Assembly (NCBI RefSeq): GCF_023184515.1
Contig: NZ_JAAHBP010000038.1
Span: 1-33,994, forward strand
Length of the DNA: 33,994 nucleotides
Source: Streptomyces sp. D2-8
Lineage (GTDB): Bacteria > Actinomycetota > Actinomycetes > Streptomycetales > Streptomycetaceae
Direction: 5' to 3'
Shown here: positions 1 to 7,608 of the stretch, in pieces
Position numbering within the stretch: position 1 is the first letter of the stretch
How the letters are laid out: each line of letters begins with the position of its first letter
Program-made: the position numbers and the translations under genes
The notes under the pieces: model-generated
Seen by the model: the letters and a program-made list of their open reading frames with translations, nothing else
Told to the model about the DNA's origin: nothing
Database searches by the model: none

Positions 1-742
1 CGTACCACGAGCCGTACAGCGCCCGCTCCCGCTCCACGAGCAGCGGCAGGGGCTCACTGCTGGTGACCAGGTCCCGCAGCGGATGCCGCTCCAGGACCTC
101 GTCCACCTCCGGCGTCAGCGCCGCCGCCAGACGAGACGCCGCGGGACGGCCCTCGTCCCGCAGGGCGTCGACGGCGGTGAGGATCACGTCGCGCAGTCCC
201 TCCTCCTCGGGCACGCCGGCGGCCGCCCGCTCGTACAGACGCGCGCCCTCCTCCAGGACGAGGTCCGTGTCCATGCCCGCCGGGATCTTGATCTCGGCGT
301 GATGGCGCCAGGTACCGACCGGGTCCCCCCATGCCTCGACGGTGAACGTCCACAGGCCGGGTTCCCCGGCGGTGACCGTCGCGCCCCACCGGTCCGTCCC
401 CGGGGCCAGCTCCCGCATCGGCGTCCACGGGCCGGGGCGGCCCTCGGGGTCCTTCAGGACCGCGTTGGCGGCGACCGCGTCGTGCCCCTCCCGGAAAACA
501 GTCGCCGAGATCTCGAAGGTCTCGCCGGTGACGGCCTTCGCCGGCCGGCGTCCCTGCTGGACGACCGGGCGGACATCCAGTACGGGTATGCGCCCGACGG
601 CGGTCGCCTCGCTCACGGGTGGTGGTGGCGACGCCGGTGGACCGGTGTCGGCCGGGCGCGCGGGGCGTGCTTCGCCGCCGGGCGCGCGCGCCCCGGTGGT
701 GCGGCGGTTGGGGGGTGCTGGCGAATGGTGCTTGGCGGGCAT
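1..742 (-). CDS. glgE: GlgE, alpha-1,4-glucan:maltose-1-phosphate maltosyltransferase (5' part only)
   Basis: This is the N-terminal ~247 codons of a GlgE-type GH13 maltosyltransferase; the rest lies beyond the window's left edge. GlgE transfers maltosyl units from maltose-1-phosphate onto alpha-glucan in the cytoplasm. What is visible is a Pro/Ala-rich leader (about residues 1-45), then the beta-sandwich N-domain containing VGRIPVLDVRPVV and GEPGLWTFTVEAWGDP. The readable end is ERERALYGSWY, a hallmark just before the GlgE catalytic barrel. The ATG at 742-740 follows a good ribosome site (AGGAG, 6 nt spacing). Catalytic residues are outside the window. Nearby glgP, and glgX further on, support an alpha-glucan metabolic setting. 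Confidence 0.93.
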   Translation of the reverse strand, partial: MPAKHHSPAPPNRRTTGARAPGGEARPARPADTGPPASPPPPVSEATAVGRIPVLDVRPVVQQGRRPAKAVTGETFEISATVFREGHDAVAANAVLKDPEGRPGPWTPMRELAPGTDRWGATVTAGEPGLWTFTVEAWGDPVGTWRHHAEIKIPAGMDTDLVLEEGARLYERAAAGVPEEEGLRDVILTAVDALRDEGRPAASRLAAALTPEVDEVLERHPLRDLVTSSEPLPLLVERERALYGSWY

Positions 743-836
743 GACCGCTCCTGTCCGCGTCAACGTGGGTAGGCGGATGTCTGTGGGGAGGTGGGTCCTG
801 CGTGGTGCTCCTGAGAGGGGTACCCGCAGGAGCCTT

Positions 837-855
837 CCCACCCTATTCGGGTGGG
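837..855 (-). promoter_or_regulatory. Hairpin in the leader region upstream of glgE
   Basis: CCCACCC (837-843) pairs perfectly with GGGTGGG (849-855) around a 5-nt loop, about 95 bp upstream of the glgE start. It could be a 5' leader structure of the glgE mRNA or part of the bidirectional terminator zone. No convincing -10/-35 pair was recognised between it and glgE. Confidence 0.25.
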
Positions 856-902
856 CAATCCGGCACTTTGTTAACTACTCACGCGTATGTCGACACACAA
901 GA

Positions 903-931
903 CCGGCCTCGTCCGCGACGGACGAGGCCGG
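903..931 (-). terminator. Intrinsic hairpin terminator after the subtilase gene
   Basis: A perfect 12-bp inverted repeat (CCGGCCTCGTCC at 903-914 and its complement at 920-931) has a 5-nt loop. It starts 25 bp beyond the subtilase stop codon. There is no U-tract, as usual for Streptomyces. It also separates the subtilase from glgE, which lies in the same direction. Confidence 0.75.
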
Positions 932-956
932 CCCCTGGCGTGGCTGCTCCTTCGCC

Positions 957-2159
957 CTACCCGCGCGGCACCCGCAGTAATTTGTCCGGCGAACCGATGC
1001 CCCGGCCGGAGACCTTCCCGGTCGCCGCTCCGGCGGTCAAGGCCCTCCCGACCTGGGCCGGAGTCGCTTTCGGATGATCCGCCAGAAAGAGCGCGGCGGC
1101 GCCCGCGGCATGCGGAGACGCCATCGAGGTACCCGAATAGGTCGCCCGCGCGGTGTCGCTCGCGGCGGACGCGGAGGTGATACCGACGCCCGGAGCGAAC
1201 AGATCGAGGGCCGGACCGTGGTTGGAGAAGGCCGGTTTCCTATCCCCCCGGCCGGTCGCGCCGACCGTGACGGCCTGCTTGACACTGCCCGGTGAGTACA
1301 GGCCGGCCTGCCTGCCGTCGTTGCCCGCGGCGACCGTGTAGGTGACGCCGGAGGCGATGGAGGCCCGGACGGCGGCGTCCAGCCGGTTGTTGCGCGGGCC
1401 GCCCAGGCTGAGGTTGGCGACCGCGGGCTTCTTCGCGTGCCGGGTCACCCAGTCGATCCCGGCGATCACCCGGGCCGTGGTGCCCCCGCCCGCGGCGTCG
1501 AGGACGCGCACGGAGACGATCCGGGCCTTCTTGGCGACGCCGTGGGCCGTCCCGGCGGCCGTGCCGGCGACATGCGTGCCGTGGCCGTTGGCGTCCGAGG
1601 CGACCCTGTCGTTCCCGACGAAGTCCCAGCCGTGGCCCGCCCGGCCGGCGAAGTCCTCGTGAGTCGTCCGGGCGCCGGTGTCGATCACGTACACCGTCAC
1701 CCCCGCCCCGGCCGACCGGGGCCAGGTGTAGCTCCGGTCCAGCGGCGGCTTCGGCTGGTCGACGCGGTCCAGCCCCCAGGACGGCGGGTGCCGCTGGGTG
1801 CCGTCGAGCCGTACGCGAGTGTCCTGGACGACCGAGGCGACCCGCGGATCGGCGGCCAGCCGCCCGGCCCGTCTCGCGTCCGCCCGGACCGCGTAGCCGT
1901 TCAGGACCGTGCCGTAGGTGTGGCTGATCTCCACTCCGTACTGTCCGGCGAGGCCCGTTCCGGCCGCCGACCGGGCTCCGGTGCCCTCCTTCAGTGTCAC
2001 CAGGTAACTTCCGTGCACGGAGCCGGGTGATCCGGCGCCGAGTATCCGCCCCTCCGGTACGGCGTGCGCGGGCAGGGTGATGGCCGAAAACGCCGCGGCG
2101 CAGATCGCCGCGGCCAGGCCCCCCGTCCAGCGCAGACGCCGCTCACGCGTCCGAGCCAT
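957..2159 (-). CDS. Secreted subtilisin-like serine protease (S8, with I9 propeptide)
   Basis: A 400-residue exported protease. Residues 1-33 form a signal peptide (basic start, hydrophobic core, cut likely after AHA). Residues about 50-117 match an inhibitor-I9 propeptide (SYLVTLKEG, GTVLNGYAVRAD). The S8 domain follows, with a complete triad: D160 in VYVIDTG, H193 in NGHGTHVAG and S345 in GTSMASPHAAG, plus the oxyanion residue N280 in AAGND. This is the proteinase-K/aqualysin type and has no extra C-terminal domain. The ATG at 2159 is chosen because GAGGAGGGG precedes it and the signal peptide starts there; an in-frame upstream extension to 2270 looks non-coding. The gene lies between glgE and divergent glgP and is probably monocistronic, given the hairpin at 903-931. 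Confidence 0.93.
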   Translation of the reverse strand: MARTRERRLRWTGGLAAAICAAAFSAITLPAHAVPEGRILGAGSPGSVHGSYLVTLKEGTGARSAAGTGLAGQYGVEISHTYGTVLNGYAVRADARRAGRLAADPRVASVVQDTRVRLDGTQRHPPSWGLDRVDQPKPPLDRSYTWPRSAGAGVTVYVIDTGARTTHEDFAGRAGHGWDFVGNDRVASDANGHGTHVAGTAAGTAHGVAKKARIVSVRVLDAAGGGTTARVIAGIDWVTRHAKKPAVANLSLGGPRNNRLDAAVRASIASGVTYTVAAGNDGRQAGLYSPGSVKQAVTVGATGRGDRKPAFSNHGPALDLFAPGVGITSASAASDTARATYSGTSMASPHAAGAAALFLADHPKATPAQVGRALTAGAATGKVSGRGIGSPDKLLRVPRG

Positions 2160-2435
2160 GGTCCGAGTTCCCCTCCTCGAGGCGGCGTACGGCTGCCGCG
2201 CGGCGCCGCGTGCGGCGGGCGCGGGCCGGTACGCCAGAGGCAGCCTCTCGTGGCGCGTGAAGCACCACAAGGACGCCTATGGGGGCGGAATCGGCCATAT
2301 CCGCGGATGGTGCTGTTCAGGCCGATCGGGGGGCGGCTCGCGGAGCCTCAGCGGCGGGGGCACCGACGCCGGTACTGTCGTAGGAGACGTCGTCGAAGCC
2401 CTGCGAAATCCAGCGAACGCGCCGAGGTGGAACCC
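2160..2435. promoter_or_regulatory. Divergent promoter region between the subtilase gene and glgP
   Basis: These 276 bp separate the divergent starts at 2159 (minus) and 2436 (plus). No gene fits: the open frames here lack ribosome sites and homology. The subtilase ribosome site (GAGGAGGGG, minus strand) and the glgP ribosome site (GAGGTGG, 2424-2430) lie at its edges. No clear -10/-35 pair or long repeat was recognised. Confidence 0.5.
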
Positions 2436-5054
2436 GTGAAGGCGATCCGTCGATTCACCGTCCGACCCGTTCTCCCCGACCCCCTCCGGCCCCTCAGTGA
2501 TCTGGCCCGCAACCTGCGCTGGTCGTGGCACGCGGAGACCCGTGACCTGTTCCGGTCCGTCGACCCCGAGCGGTGGGCCGCCTCGGGCGGCGACCCCGTC
2601 CGGCTGCTCGGCAGCGTGCCGCCCGCACGGCTGGCGGAGCTGGCCGGAGACCAGCCGTTCCTGCGCCGCCTCGCCGCGGTCGCGGGCGATCTGCACGACT
2701 ACACGACCGGCGACCGCTGGTACCAGACCCAGCCCGAGGAACTGCCCGCCGCCATCGCCTACTTCTCACCCGAGTTCGGCATCACGGCCGCCCTGCCCCA
2801 GTACTCCGGCGGCCTCGGCATCCTGGCCGGCGACCACCTCAAGGCGGCCAGCGACCTCGGCGTCCCGCTGATCGGCGTCGGCCTGCTCTACCGGCACGGC
2901 TACTTCCGCCAGACCCTGTCCCGCGACGGCTGGCAGCAGGAGCACTACCCCGTCCTCGACCCGAACGAGCTGCCCGTCGTCCAGCTCGAGGAGCCCGACG
3001 GCACACCCGCCCAGGTCGCCCTCGCCCTGCCCGGCGGCAAGCAGCTGCGCGCCCGGATCTGGCTGGCGCAGGTCGGCCGGGTCCCGCTGCTGATGCTGGA
3101 CTCCGACGTCGAGGAGAACGACCTCGGCGAGCGCGGCGTGACCGACCGGCTCTACGGCGGCGGCAGCGAACACCGGCTGCTCCAGGAGATGCTCCTCGGC
3201 ATAGGAGGGGTCCGGGCGGTACGGACGTACTGCCGCCTGACCAGCCACCCCGAGCCGGAGGTGTTCCACACCAACGAGGGGCACGCCGGGTTCCTCGGGC
3301 TGGAGCGCATCGCCGAACTCTGCGCCGCGGGGCTGGACTTCGACTCCGCGCTGGAGTCGGTCCGCGCCGGGACCGTCTTCACCACCCACACCCCCGTCCC
3401 GGCCGGCATCGACCGCTTCGACCGCGAGCTGGTCGCCCGCCACTTCGGCCCCGACGCCGAGCTGCCCCGCATCGACGTCGAGCGCGTCCTCAGGCTCGGC
3501 ATGGAGACCTACCCCGGCGGGGAGCCCAACCTCTTCAACATGGCCGTGATGGGCCTGCGCCTCGCCCAGCGCGCCAACGGGGTCTCCCTGCTGCACGGCA
3601 ACGTCAGCCGGGAGATGTTCTCCGGCCTGTGGCCCGGCTTCGACGCCGACGAGGTACCGATCACGTCCGTGACCAACGGGGTGCACGCCCCCACCTGGGT
3701 CGCCCCCGAGGTGTTCCGGCTCGGCGCCCGGCAGATCGGCACCCAGCGCGCCGAGGACGCCCTGACCGTCGGCGGCTCGGACCGCTGGGACGCGGTCGCC
3801 GACATCCCCGACCAGGACATCTTCGACCTGCGGCGGGTGCTGCGCGAGCAGCTCGTGACCGAGGTGCGCGAGCGGCTGCGGGCCTCCTGGCGGCAGCGCG
3901 GCGCCCATACGGCCGAACTGGGCTGGGTCGACGGGGTGCTCGACCCGGACGTCCTCACCATCGGCTTCGCCCGGCGCGTCCCGTCGTACAAGCGCCTGAC
4001 GCTGATGCTGCGCGACCGGGACCGGCTGATGGATCTGCTGCTGCACCCCGAGCGGCCGGTCCAGATCGTCGTGGCGGGCAAGGCACATCCCGCGGACGAC
4101 GGCGGGAAGCGGCTGGTGCAGGAACTGGTGCGGTTCACGGACGATCCACGGGTGCGCCACCGGATCGTGTTCCTGCCGGACTACGGCATAGGGATGGCGC
4201 AGAAGCTCTACCCGGGCTGTGACATCTGGCTGAACAACCCGCTCAGGCCGCTGGAGGCCTGCGGCACGTCCGGCATGAAGGCCGCGCTCAACGGCTGTCT
4301 CAATCTGTCCGTCCTCGACGGGTGGTGGGACGAGTGGTTCCAGCCGGACTTCGGCTGGGCCATCCCCACCGCGGACGGTGCCGGGACCGACCCGGACCAC
4401 CGCGACGACATAGAGGCCGCGGCGCTGTACGACCTGCTGGAGCAGCGGGTGACGCCCCGCTTCTACGACCGCGGGCAGAGCGGGCTGCCCGACCGGTGGA
4501 TCGAGATGGTCCGGCACACGCTGAGCCTGCTCGGTCCGAAGGTGCTGGCGGGGCGGATGGTCCGCGAGTACGTCGAGCGGCTCTACGCACCGGCGGCACT
4601 CGCCCACCGCTCGCTGGAGCCGGACTCGGCGCGTGAGCTCGCCGAGTGGAAGGGGCGGGTGCGGGCGGCCTGGCCGGGGGTCACGGTCGACCACGTCGAG
4701 ACGTCGGCCTCGGCGGCCCTGGCGGAACTCGGCACGACACTCGCGTTGCGCGTGCGGGTCGGGCTCGGGGACCTCGGACCGGACGACGTCGAGGTGCAGG
4801 TGGTCTCGGGGCGGGTGGACGAGGAGGACCGGATCGGTGACGCGACGGTCGTTCCCCTGAAGCCGGTGGGTGTGCCTGACCAGGACGGGCGCTGGGTGTA
4901 TGAAGGGCCCTTGTCGCTGGATCGCACCGGGCCTTTCGGGTACACGGTGCGGATTCTTCCCGCGCATCGGCTTTTGGCTTCCAGCGCGGAGCTGGGGCTG
5001 GTGGCCGGGCCTTCCGAGGAGCTGGTGGAGGCTGCGGGGTTGTTGATGAGGTGA
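2436..5054 (+). CDS. glgP: Alpha-glucan (glycogen) phosphorylase, GT35
   Basis: An 872-residue cytoplasmic enzyme that releases glucose-1-phosphate from alpha-1,4-glucan using PLP. An N-terminal DUF3417-type domain (PLSDLARNLRWSWH, residues ~19-32) precedes the phosphorylase body, as in the actinobacterial/archaeal branch of the family. The PLP-lysine motif GTSGMKAALNG is intact (K615). Other family signatures are QYSGGLGILAGDHLKAASDLG, FHTNEGHAGFLGLERI and TNGVHAPTW. The GTG start at 2436 follows GAGGTGG with 5-nt spacing and begins with the conserved VKAIRRFTVRP. Reading frame upstream of it is not conserved-looking. The last ~40 codons use less GC-biased codons than the rest. The stop is close to a dispersed repeat (5061-5137), and DUF1990 converges from the other side. 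Confidence 0.95.
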   Translation: MKAIRRFTVRPVLPDPLRPLSDLARNLRWSWHAETRDLFRSVDPERWAASGGDPVRLLGSVPPARLAELAGDQPFLRRLAAVAGDLHDYTTGDRWYQTQPEELPAAIAYFSPEFGITAALPQYSGGLGILAGDHLKAASDLGVPLIGVGLLYRHGYFRQTLSRDGWQQEHYPVLDPNELPVVQLEEPDGTPAQVALALPGGKQLRARIWLAQVGRVPLLMLDSDVEENDLGERGVTDRLYGGGSEHRLLQEMLLGIGGVRAVRTYCRLTSHPEPEVFHTNEGHAGFLGLERIAELCAAGLDFDSALESVRAGTVFTTHTPVPAGIDRFDRELVARHFGPDAELPRIDVERVLRLGMETYPGGEPNLFNMAVMGLRLAQRANGVSLLHGNVSREMFSGLWPGFDADEVPITSVTNGVHAPTWVAPEVFRLGARQIGTQRAEDALTVGGSDRWDAVADIPDQDIFDLRRVLREQLVTEVRERLRASWRQRGAHTAELGWVDGVLDPDVLTIGFARRVPSYKRLTLMLRDRDRLMDLLLHPERPVQIVVAGKAHPADDGGKRLVQELVRFTDDPRVRHRIVFLPDYGIGMAQKLYPGCDIWLNNPLRPLEACGTSGMKAALNGCLNLSVLDGWWDEWFQPDFGWAIPTADGAGTDPDHRDDIEAAALYDLLEQRVTPRFYDRGQSGLPDRWIEMVRHTLSLLGPKVLAGRMVREYVERLYAPAALAHRSLEPDSARELAEWKGRVRAAWPGVTVDHVETSASAALAELGTTLALRVRVGLGDLGPDDVEVQVVSGRVDEEDRIGDATVVPLKPVGVPDQDGRWVYEGPLSLDRTGPFGYTVRILPAHRLLASSAELGLVAGPSEELVEAAGLLMR

Positions 5055-5060
5055 GGTCGC

Positions 5061-5137
5061 CGTCCGCGGGTGCGCGGGGGCTGAGCGCGCCCACGTGGCG
5101 GAGCCGCATATCGATACGGCCCCGCGCACCTTAAGCG
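5061..5137. repeat. Dispersed repeat, copy 1 (between convergent glgP and DUF1990 genes)
   Basis: About 77 bp starting CGTCCGCGGGTGCG, with GGCGGAGCCGCA in the middle and ACGGCCCCGCGC near the end. The same blocks in the same order occur at 12061-12140, inside an ABC exporter gene. The right end overlaps the stop codon of the DUF1990 gene (5131-5133). It is GC-rich with self-complementary parts, so it may also act as a terminator for both convergent genes. I recall similar repeats between convergent Streptomyces genes; this needs a genome search. Confidence 0.65.
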
Positions 5138-5652
5138 GACTCACCACCCTGCGTCGACAAGTTCCGCAGGACGGCGCCGCACCGACGCGCATAGGCGTGC
5201 TGGATGCCCCGGGTCGCCGGGCCGCCGGCCCTCGCGTACCACTTGGCCGCGCGGCTGAACGCGTTCACCGTCAGCCAGACCGTGCCGTCGCCCGTGCGGT
5301 CGACCACGAAGGACTCCTCGCCGGACTCGGGGTGGCCGGTCAGGGTGCCGTAGGCCCAGCCGGCGCGGCGGGGTTCCTCGACCGTCCAGACCACGCGGCA
5401 GGGGGCCTTGATCATGCCGGCGAGGGTGACGGTGACGTCGACGCCCGGGGCGGCTCGTTCCGCGCTCGCGTCCAGGCCGACGCCCATCGCGCGGTGCATC
5501 TCCCAGGTGAGGACGGCCTCCGACGCCCGGCGGAAGACCTCCTCGCCCTCGCCGAGGCGGGTGCGTACGTTCATGGCGTGGAAGCCCGGCGGGCAGAAGC
5601 CCTCGTCACGGGTGGCGCCGACATCGGCGTAGGTGAAGTCTTCCGAAGACAT
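5131..5652 (-). CDS. DUF1990 family protein
   Basis: A 173-residue cytoplasmic protein matching the DUF1990 family: FTYADVGATR at the N-terminus, then GFHAMNVRTRLGEGEEVF, WEMHRAMG and a C-terminal FSRAAKWYARAGGPATRGIQ segment. No signal peptide or membrane segment is present. The biochemical role is unknown; members are predicted lipid/START-like folds, which is not demonstrable here. ATG at 5652 is taken as the start. An in-frame TTG at 5661 would add three residues, and neither start has a strong ribosome site. Its start lies just beyond the M4 protease terminator (5667-5705), so it probably depends on read-through or a small promoter of its own. The stop falls inside a dispersed repeat. 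Confidence 0.85.
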   Translation of the reverse strand: MSSEDFTYADVGATRDEGFCPPGFHAMNVRTRLGEGEEVFRRASEAVLTWEMHRAMGVGLDASAERAAPGVDVTVTLAGMIKAPCRVVWTVEEPRRAGWAYGTLTGHPESGEESFVVDRTGDGTVWLTVNAFSRAAKWYARAGGPATRGIQHAYARRCGAVLRNLSTQGGESA

Positions 5653-5666
5653 GGTCACCAAGAGTA

Positions 5667-5705
5667 GGGCGGTACCCGGACCTGCCTTCGCTCCGGGTAC
5701 CGCCC
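5667..5705 (-). terminator. Strong hairpin terminator after the first M4 protease
   Basis: A perfect 14-bp inverted repeat (GGGCGGTACCCGGA at 5667-5680, complement at 5692-5705) with an 11-nt loop begins 16 bp beyond the protease stop. It lies directly upstream of the DUF1990 start, so it may limit co-transcription. Confidence 0.8.
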
Positions 5706-5721
5706 ATGGGTCGTGCTTCGG

Positions 5722-7368
5722 TCAGCCGACGTTGACGGCCGACCAGGCGGACGCGACCGCCTTGTACTCGGTGCTGGACGCGCCGTACAGCGCCGAGGCC
5801 GCGTTCAGCGTCGCCGTGCGGGCCTGCGCGTACTTGGTCGTCGACGTCATGTACGTCGTCAGCGCCTTGTACCAGATCTGCAGCGCCTTGGTGCGGCCGA
5901 TGCCGGTGACCGTGGAGCCGTTGGAGGTGGGCGAGTTGTAGGTCACGCCGTTGATCGTCTTCGAGCCGCTGCCCTCGGACAGCAGGTAGAAGAAGTGGTT
6001 GGCGGGGCCGGAGGAGTAGTGGACGTCCAGCCCGCCGAGGCTGGAGGACCAGCTGTCCTTGGACGAGCCGTCCTTGCTGGGCTTGTCCATGTAGCGCAGC
6101 GGGCTGCCGTCGCCGTGGATGTCGATCTCCTCGCCGATGAGGTAGTCACCGACGTCGGAGGAGTTGTTGGCGAAGAACTCTGCGCCCGCGCCGAAGATGT
6201 CACTGGTGGCCTCGTTCAGACCGCCGGACTCGCCGCTGTAGTTGAGGCCGGCGGTGTTCGAGGTGAGCCCGTGGCTCATCTCGTGCGCGGCCACGTCGAG
6301 CGAGGTCAGCGGGTTGGTGTTGCCCGAGCCGTCGCCGTAGGTCATGCAGAAGCAGCTGTCCGACCAGAAGGCGTTGACGTAGTTGTTGCCGTAGTGGACG
6401 CGCGAGTAGGCGGCCTTGCCGTCGTTGCGGATGCCGCTGCGCCCGAAGGTGCTCTTGTAGAAGTCCCAGGTGATCTGGGCGCCGTAGTGGGCGTCGGCGG
6501 CCGCGGTCTCCGCGTTGGACGGGTTGCCGGTGCCCCAGACGTCGTCGGAGCCGGAGAAGAGGGTGCCGGTGCCGGAGGTGCCGCGGTTGAGGTTGTACGT
6601 CTTGTGGCCGCCGCGCGTGGCGTCCGTCAGGTTGTAGGACGACCCGGACTGGGTGGTGCCGAGGGTGACCTGGCCGCTGTAGGTGGTGTTGCCGGTGCCG
6701 GTCTCGATGCCCTGGTACTCGTAGAGCTTCTTGCCGGTGGCGGCGTCGGTGACGACGTGCAGCTCGTTCGGCGTGCCGTCCTCCTGGAGGCCGCCGACGA
6801 CGGTCTCGTAGGCGAGGACGGGCTTGCCGTTCGCCGCCCAGATCACCTTGCGGGGAGCGGAGCTCGCCTCGGTCTTGGCCGAGCCGGCCGCCTTGGCGAG
6901 GGTCACGGCCTGCTTCTCCGCCTTGGCGGCGGTGACCGCGGGGGTGAGCGAGGCGACCTTCAGGGCCGCCTCGGTGGCTCTGGTGACGCCCTTGGCCGCA
7001 CCGGACTTCGACTCGTGCACCACGAGGTCGCCGCCGAGGACCGGCAGGCCCGCGTAGGTGCGCTCGTAGCGGGTGTGGACCGAACCGTCGGCGTCCTTCA
7101 CGACGTCCTTGACGACCAGCTTCTCCTGGGCGCCGAGGCCTATCTCGTCGGCGGTCCGCGTGGCGTCCGCCTGCTGCTCCTTGATGAGCGCCGTGCGGGC
7201 CGGCGCGGAGAGCAGCACGGGGGCGGCGGCCAGGGCCGGCTTGCTCGCGGAGTCCGCGGCGACGCTGCTGCCGGAGGTCAGGCCGGTGGTGAGCAGGGCA
7301 CCGGCGGCGACGGCGGTGGCGATGGCCAGCGTGGCGCGCTTTTGACGCGCGTAGACAGAGGTGGACAC
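5722..7368 (-). CDS. Secreted neutral zinc metalloprotease, M4 (thermolysin) family
   Basis: A 548-residue exported pre-pro-protease. A signal peptide covers residues ~1-38 (basic start, hydrophobic 13-30, AxA-like cut near VAA38). Then come an FTP propeptide (HTRYERTYAGLPVLGGDLVV, ~98-117) and a PepSY-like segment (~145-220). The M4 catalytic region contains zinc motif HEMSH at 362-366, third ligand E386 in NEATSDIFG and catalytic H450 in DVHYSSGPANHFFYLL. All key residues are present. It is about 60-70% alike by eye to the next gene (7603-9666) but lacks that protein's P domain. It has its own upstream gap and a strong terminator, so it is probably monocistronic. Start: ATG at 7368, with a GAGGAG-like site (GGAGCTTG) close upstream. 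Confidence 0.96.
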   Translation of the reverse strand: MSTSVYARQKRATLAIATAVAAGALLTTGLTSGSSVAADSASKPALAAAPVLLSAPARTALIKEQQADATRTADEIGLGAQEKLVVKDVVKDADGSVHTRYERTYAGLPVLGGDLVVHESKSGAAKGVTRATEAALKVASLTPAVTAAKAEKQAVTLAKAAGSAKTEASSAPRKVIWAANGKPVLAYETVVGGLQEDGTPNELHVVTDAATGKKLYEYQGIETGTGNTTYSGQVTLGTTQSGSSYNLTDATRGGHKTYNLNRGTSGTGTLFSGSDDVWGTGNPSNAETAAADAHYGAQITWDFYKSTFGRSGIRNDGKAAYSRVHYGNNYVNAFWSDSCFCMTYGDGSGNTNPLTSLDVAAHEMSHGLTSNTAGLNYSGESGGLNEATSDIFGAGAEFFANNSSDVGDYLIGEEIDIHGDGSPLRYMDKPSKDGSSKDSWSSSLGGLDVHYSSGPANHFFYLLSEGSGSKTINGVTYNSPTSNGSTVTGIGRTKALQIWYKALTTYMTSTTKYAQARTATLNAASALYGASSTEYKAVASAWSAVNVG

Positions 7369-7464
7369 ACAAGCTCCTCGGTGTGGGGGAAGTGCTGCGG
7401 TGCTGTGCGGCGTGGGGGAAGAGTGGCAGTCGAGACGCGTACATGTCAGGAGTGGGCGTGATGT

Positions 7465-7474
7465 TGGCCGGAAA
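7465..7474 (-). promoter_or_regulatory. Motif TTTCCGGCCA upstream of the first M4 gene
   Basis: TTTCCGGCCA (minus strand) lies about 97 bp upstream of the 7368 start. The identical 10-mer in the same orientation is found upstream of the second M4 gene at 9796-9805. A shared promoter or operator element is an inference from two copies only. Confidence 0.3.
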
Positions 7475-7511
7475 TCGACGACGAGATGTGCGCGAGGGCA
7501 TGTGAAACGGA

Positions 7512-7547
7512 CGCCGCCCCGGGGGATTCGAACCCACCGGGGCGGCG
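7512..7547 (-). terminator. Hairpin terminator after the P-domain M4 protease
   Basis: CGCCGCCCCGG (7512-7522) pairs with CCGGGGCGGCG (7537-7547), an 11-bp stem with a 14-nt loop. It lies about 55 bp beyond the stop codon. The loop contains ATTCGAA, which resembles a tRNA T-loop, but no tRNA surrounds it. Confidence 0.7.
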
Positions 7548-7560
7548 CCCTGACTTGAGG

Positions 7561-7608
7561 GCCTACGGGCCTACGGGCCCACGGGCCGACGGACCTACGG
7601 ACCTACGG
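7561..7608. repeat. Six tandem 8-bp repeats overlapping a stop codon
   Basis: Six consecutive 8-mers follow the pattern (G/A)CCTACGG: GCCTACGG twice, GCCCACGG, GCCGACGG, ACCTACGG twice. The stop codon of the M4 protease (7603-7605, minus strand) lies inside the last unit. The array separates the gene from its terminator. Confidence 0.8.

Noticed and set aside
2160..2270. Longer start for the subtilase
   Set aside because: The extra 37 residues precede the signal peptide and would block export; a good ribosome site stands before 2159.
2766..5192. Long open frame antisense to glgP
   Set aside because: An artefact of GC-rich codon bias; glgP on the plus strand has all family motifs and the antisense frame shows low-complexity sequence.
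7512..7547. tRNA T-arm-like sequence (GGGTTCGAATCCC type on the minus strand)
   Set aside because: No acceptor, D or anticodon stem surrounds it. It sits exactly where a protease terminator is expected, as the loop of an 11-bp stem.
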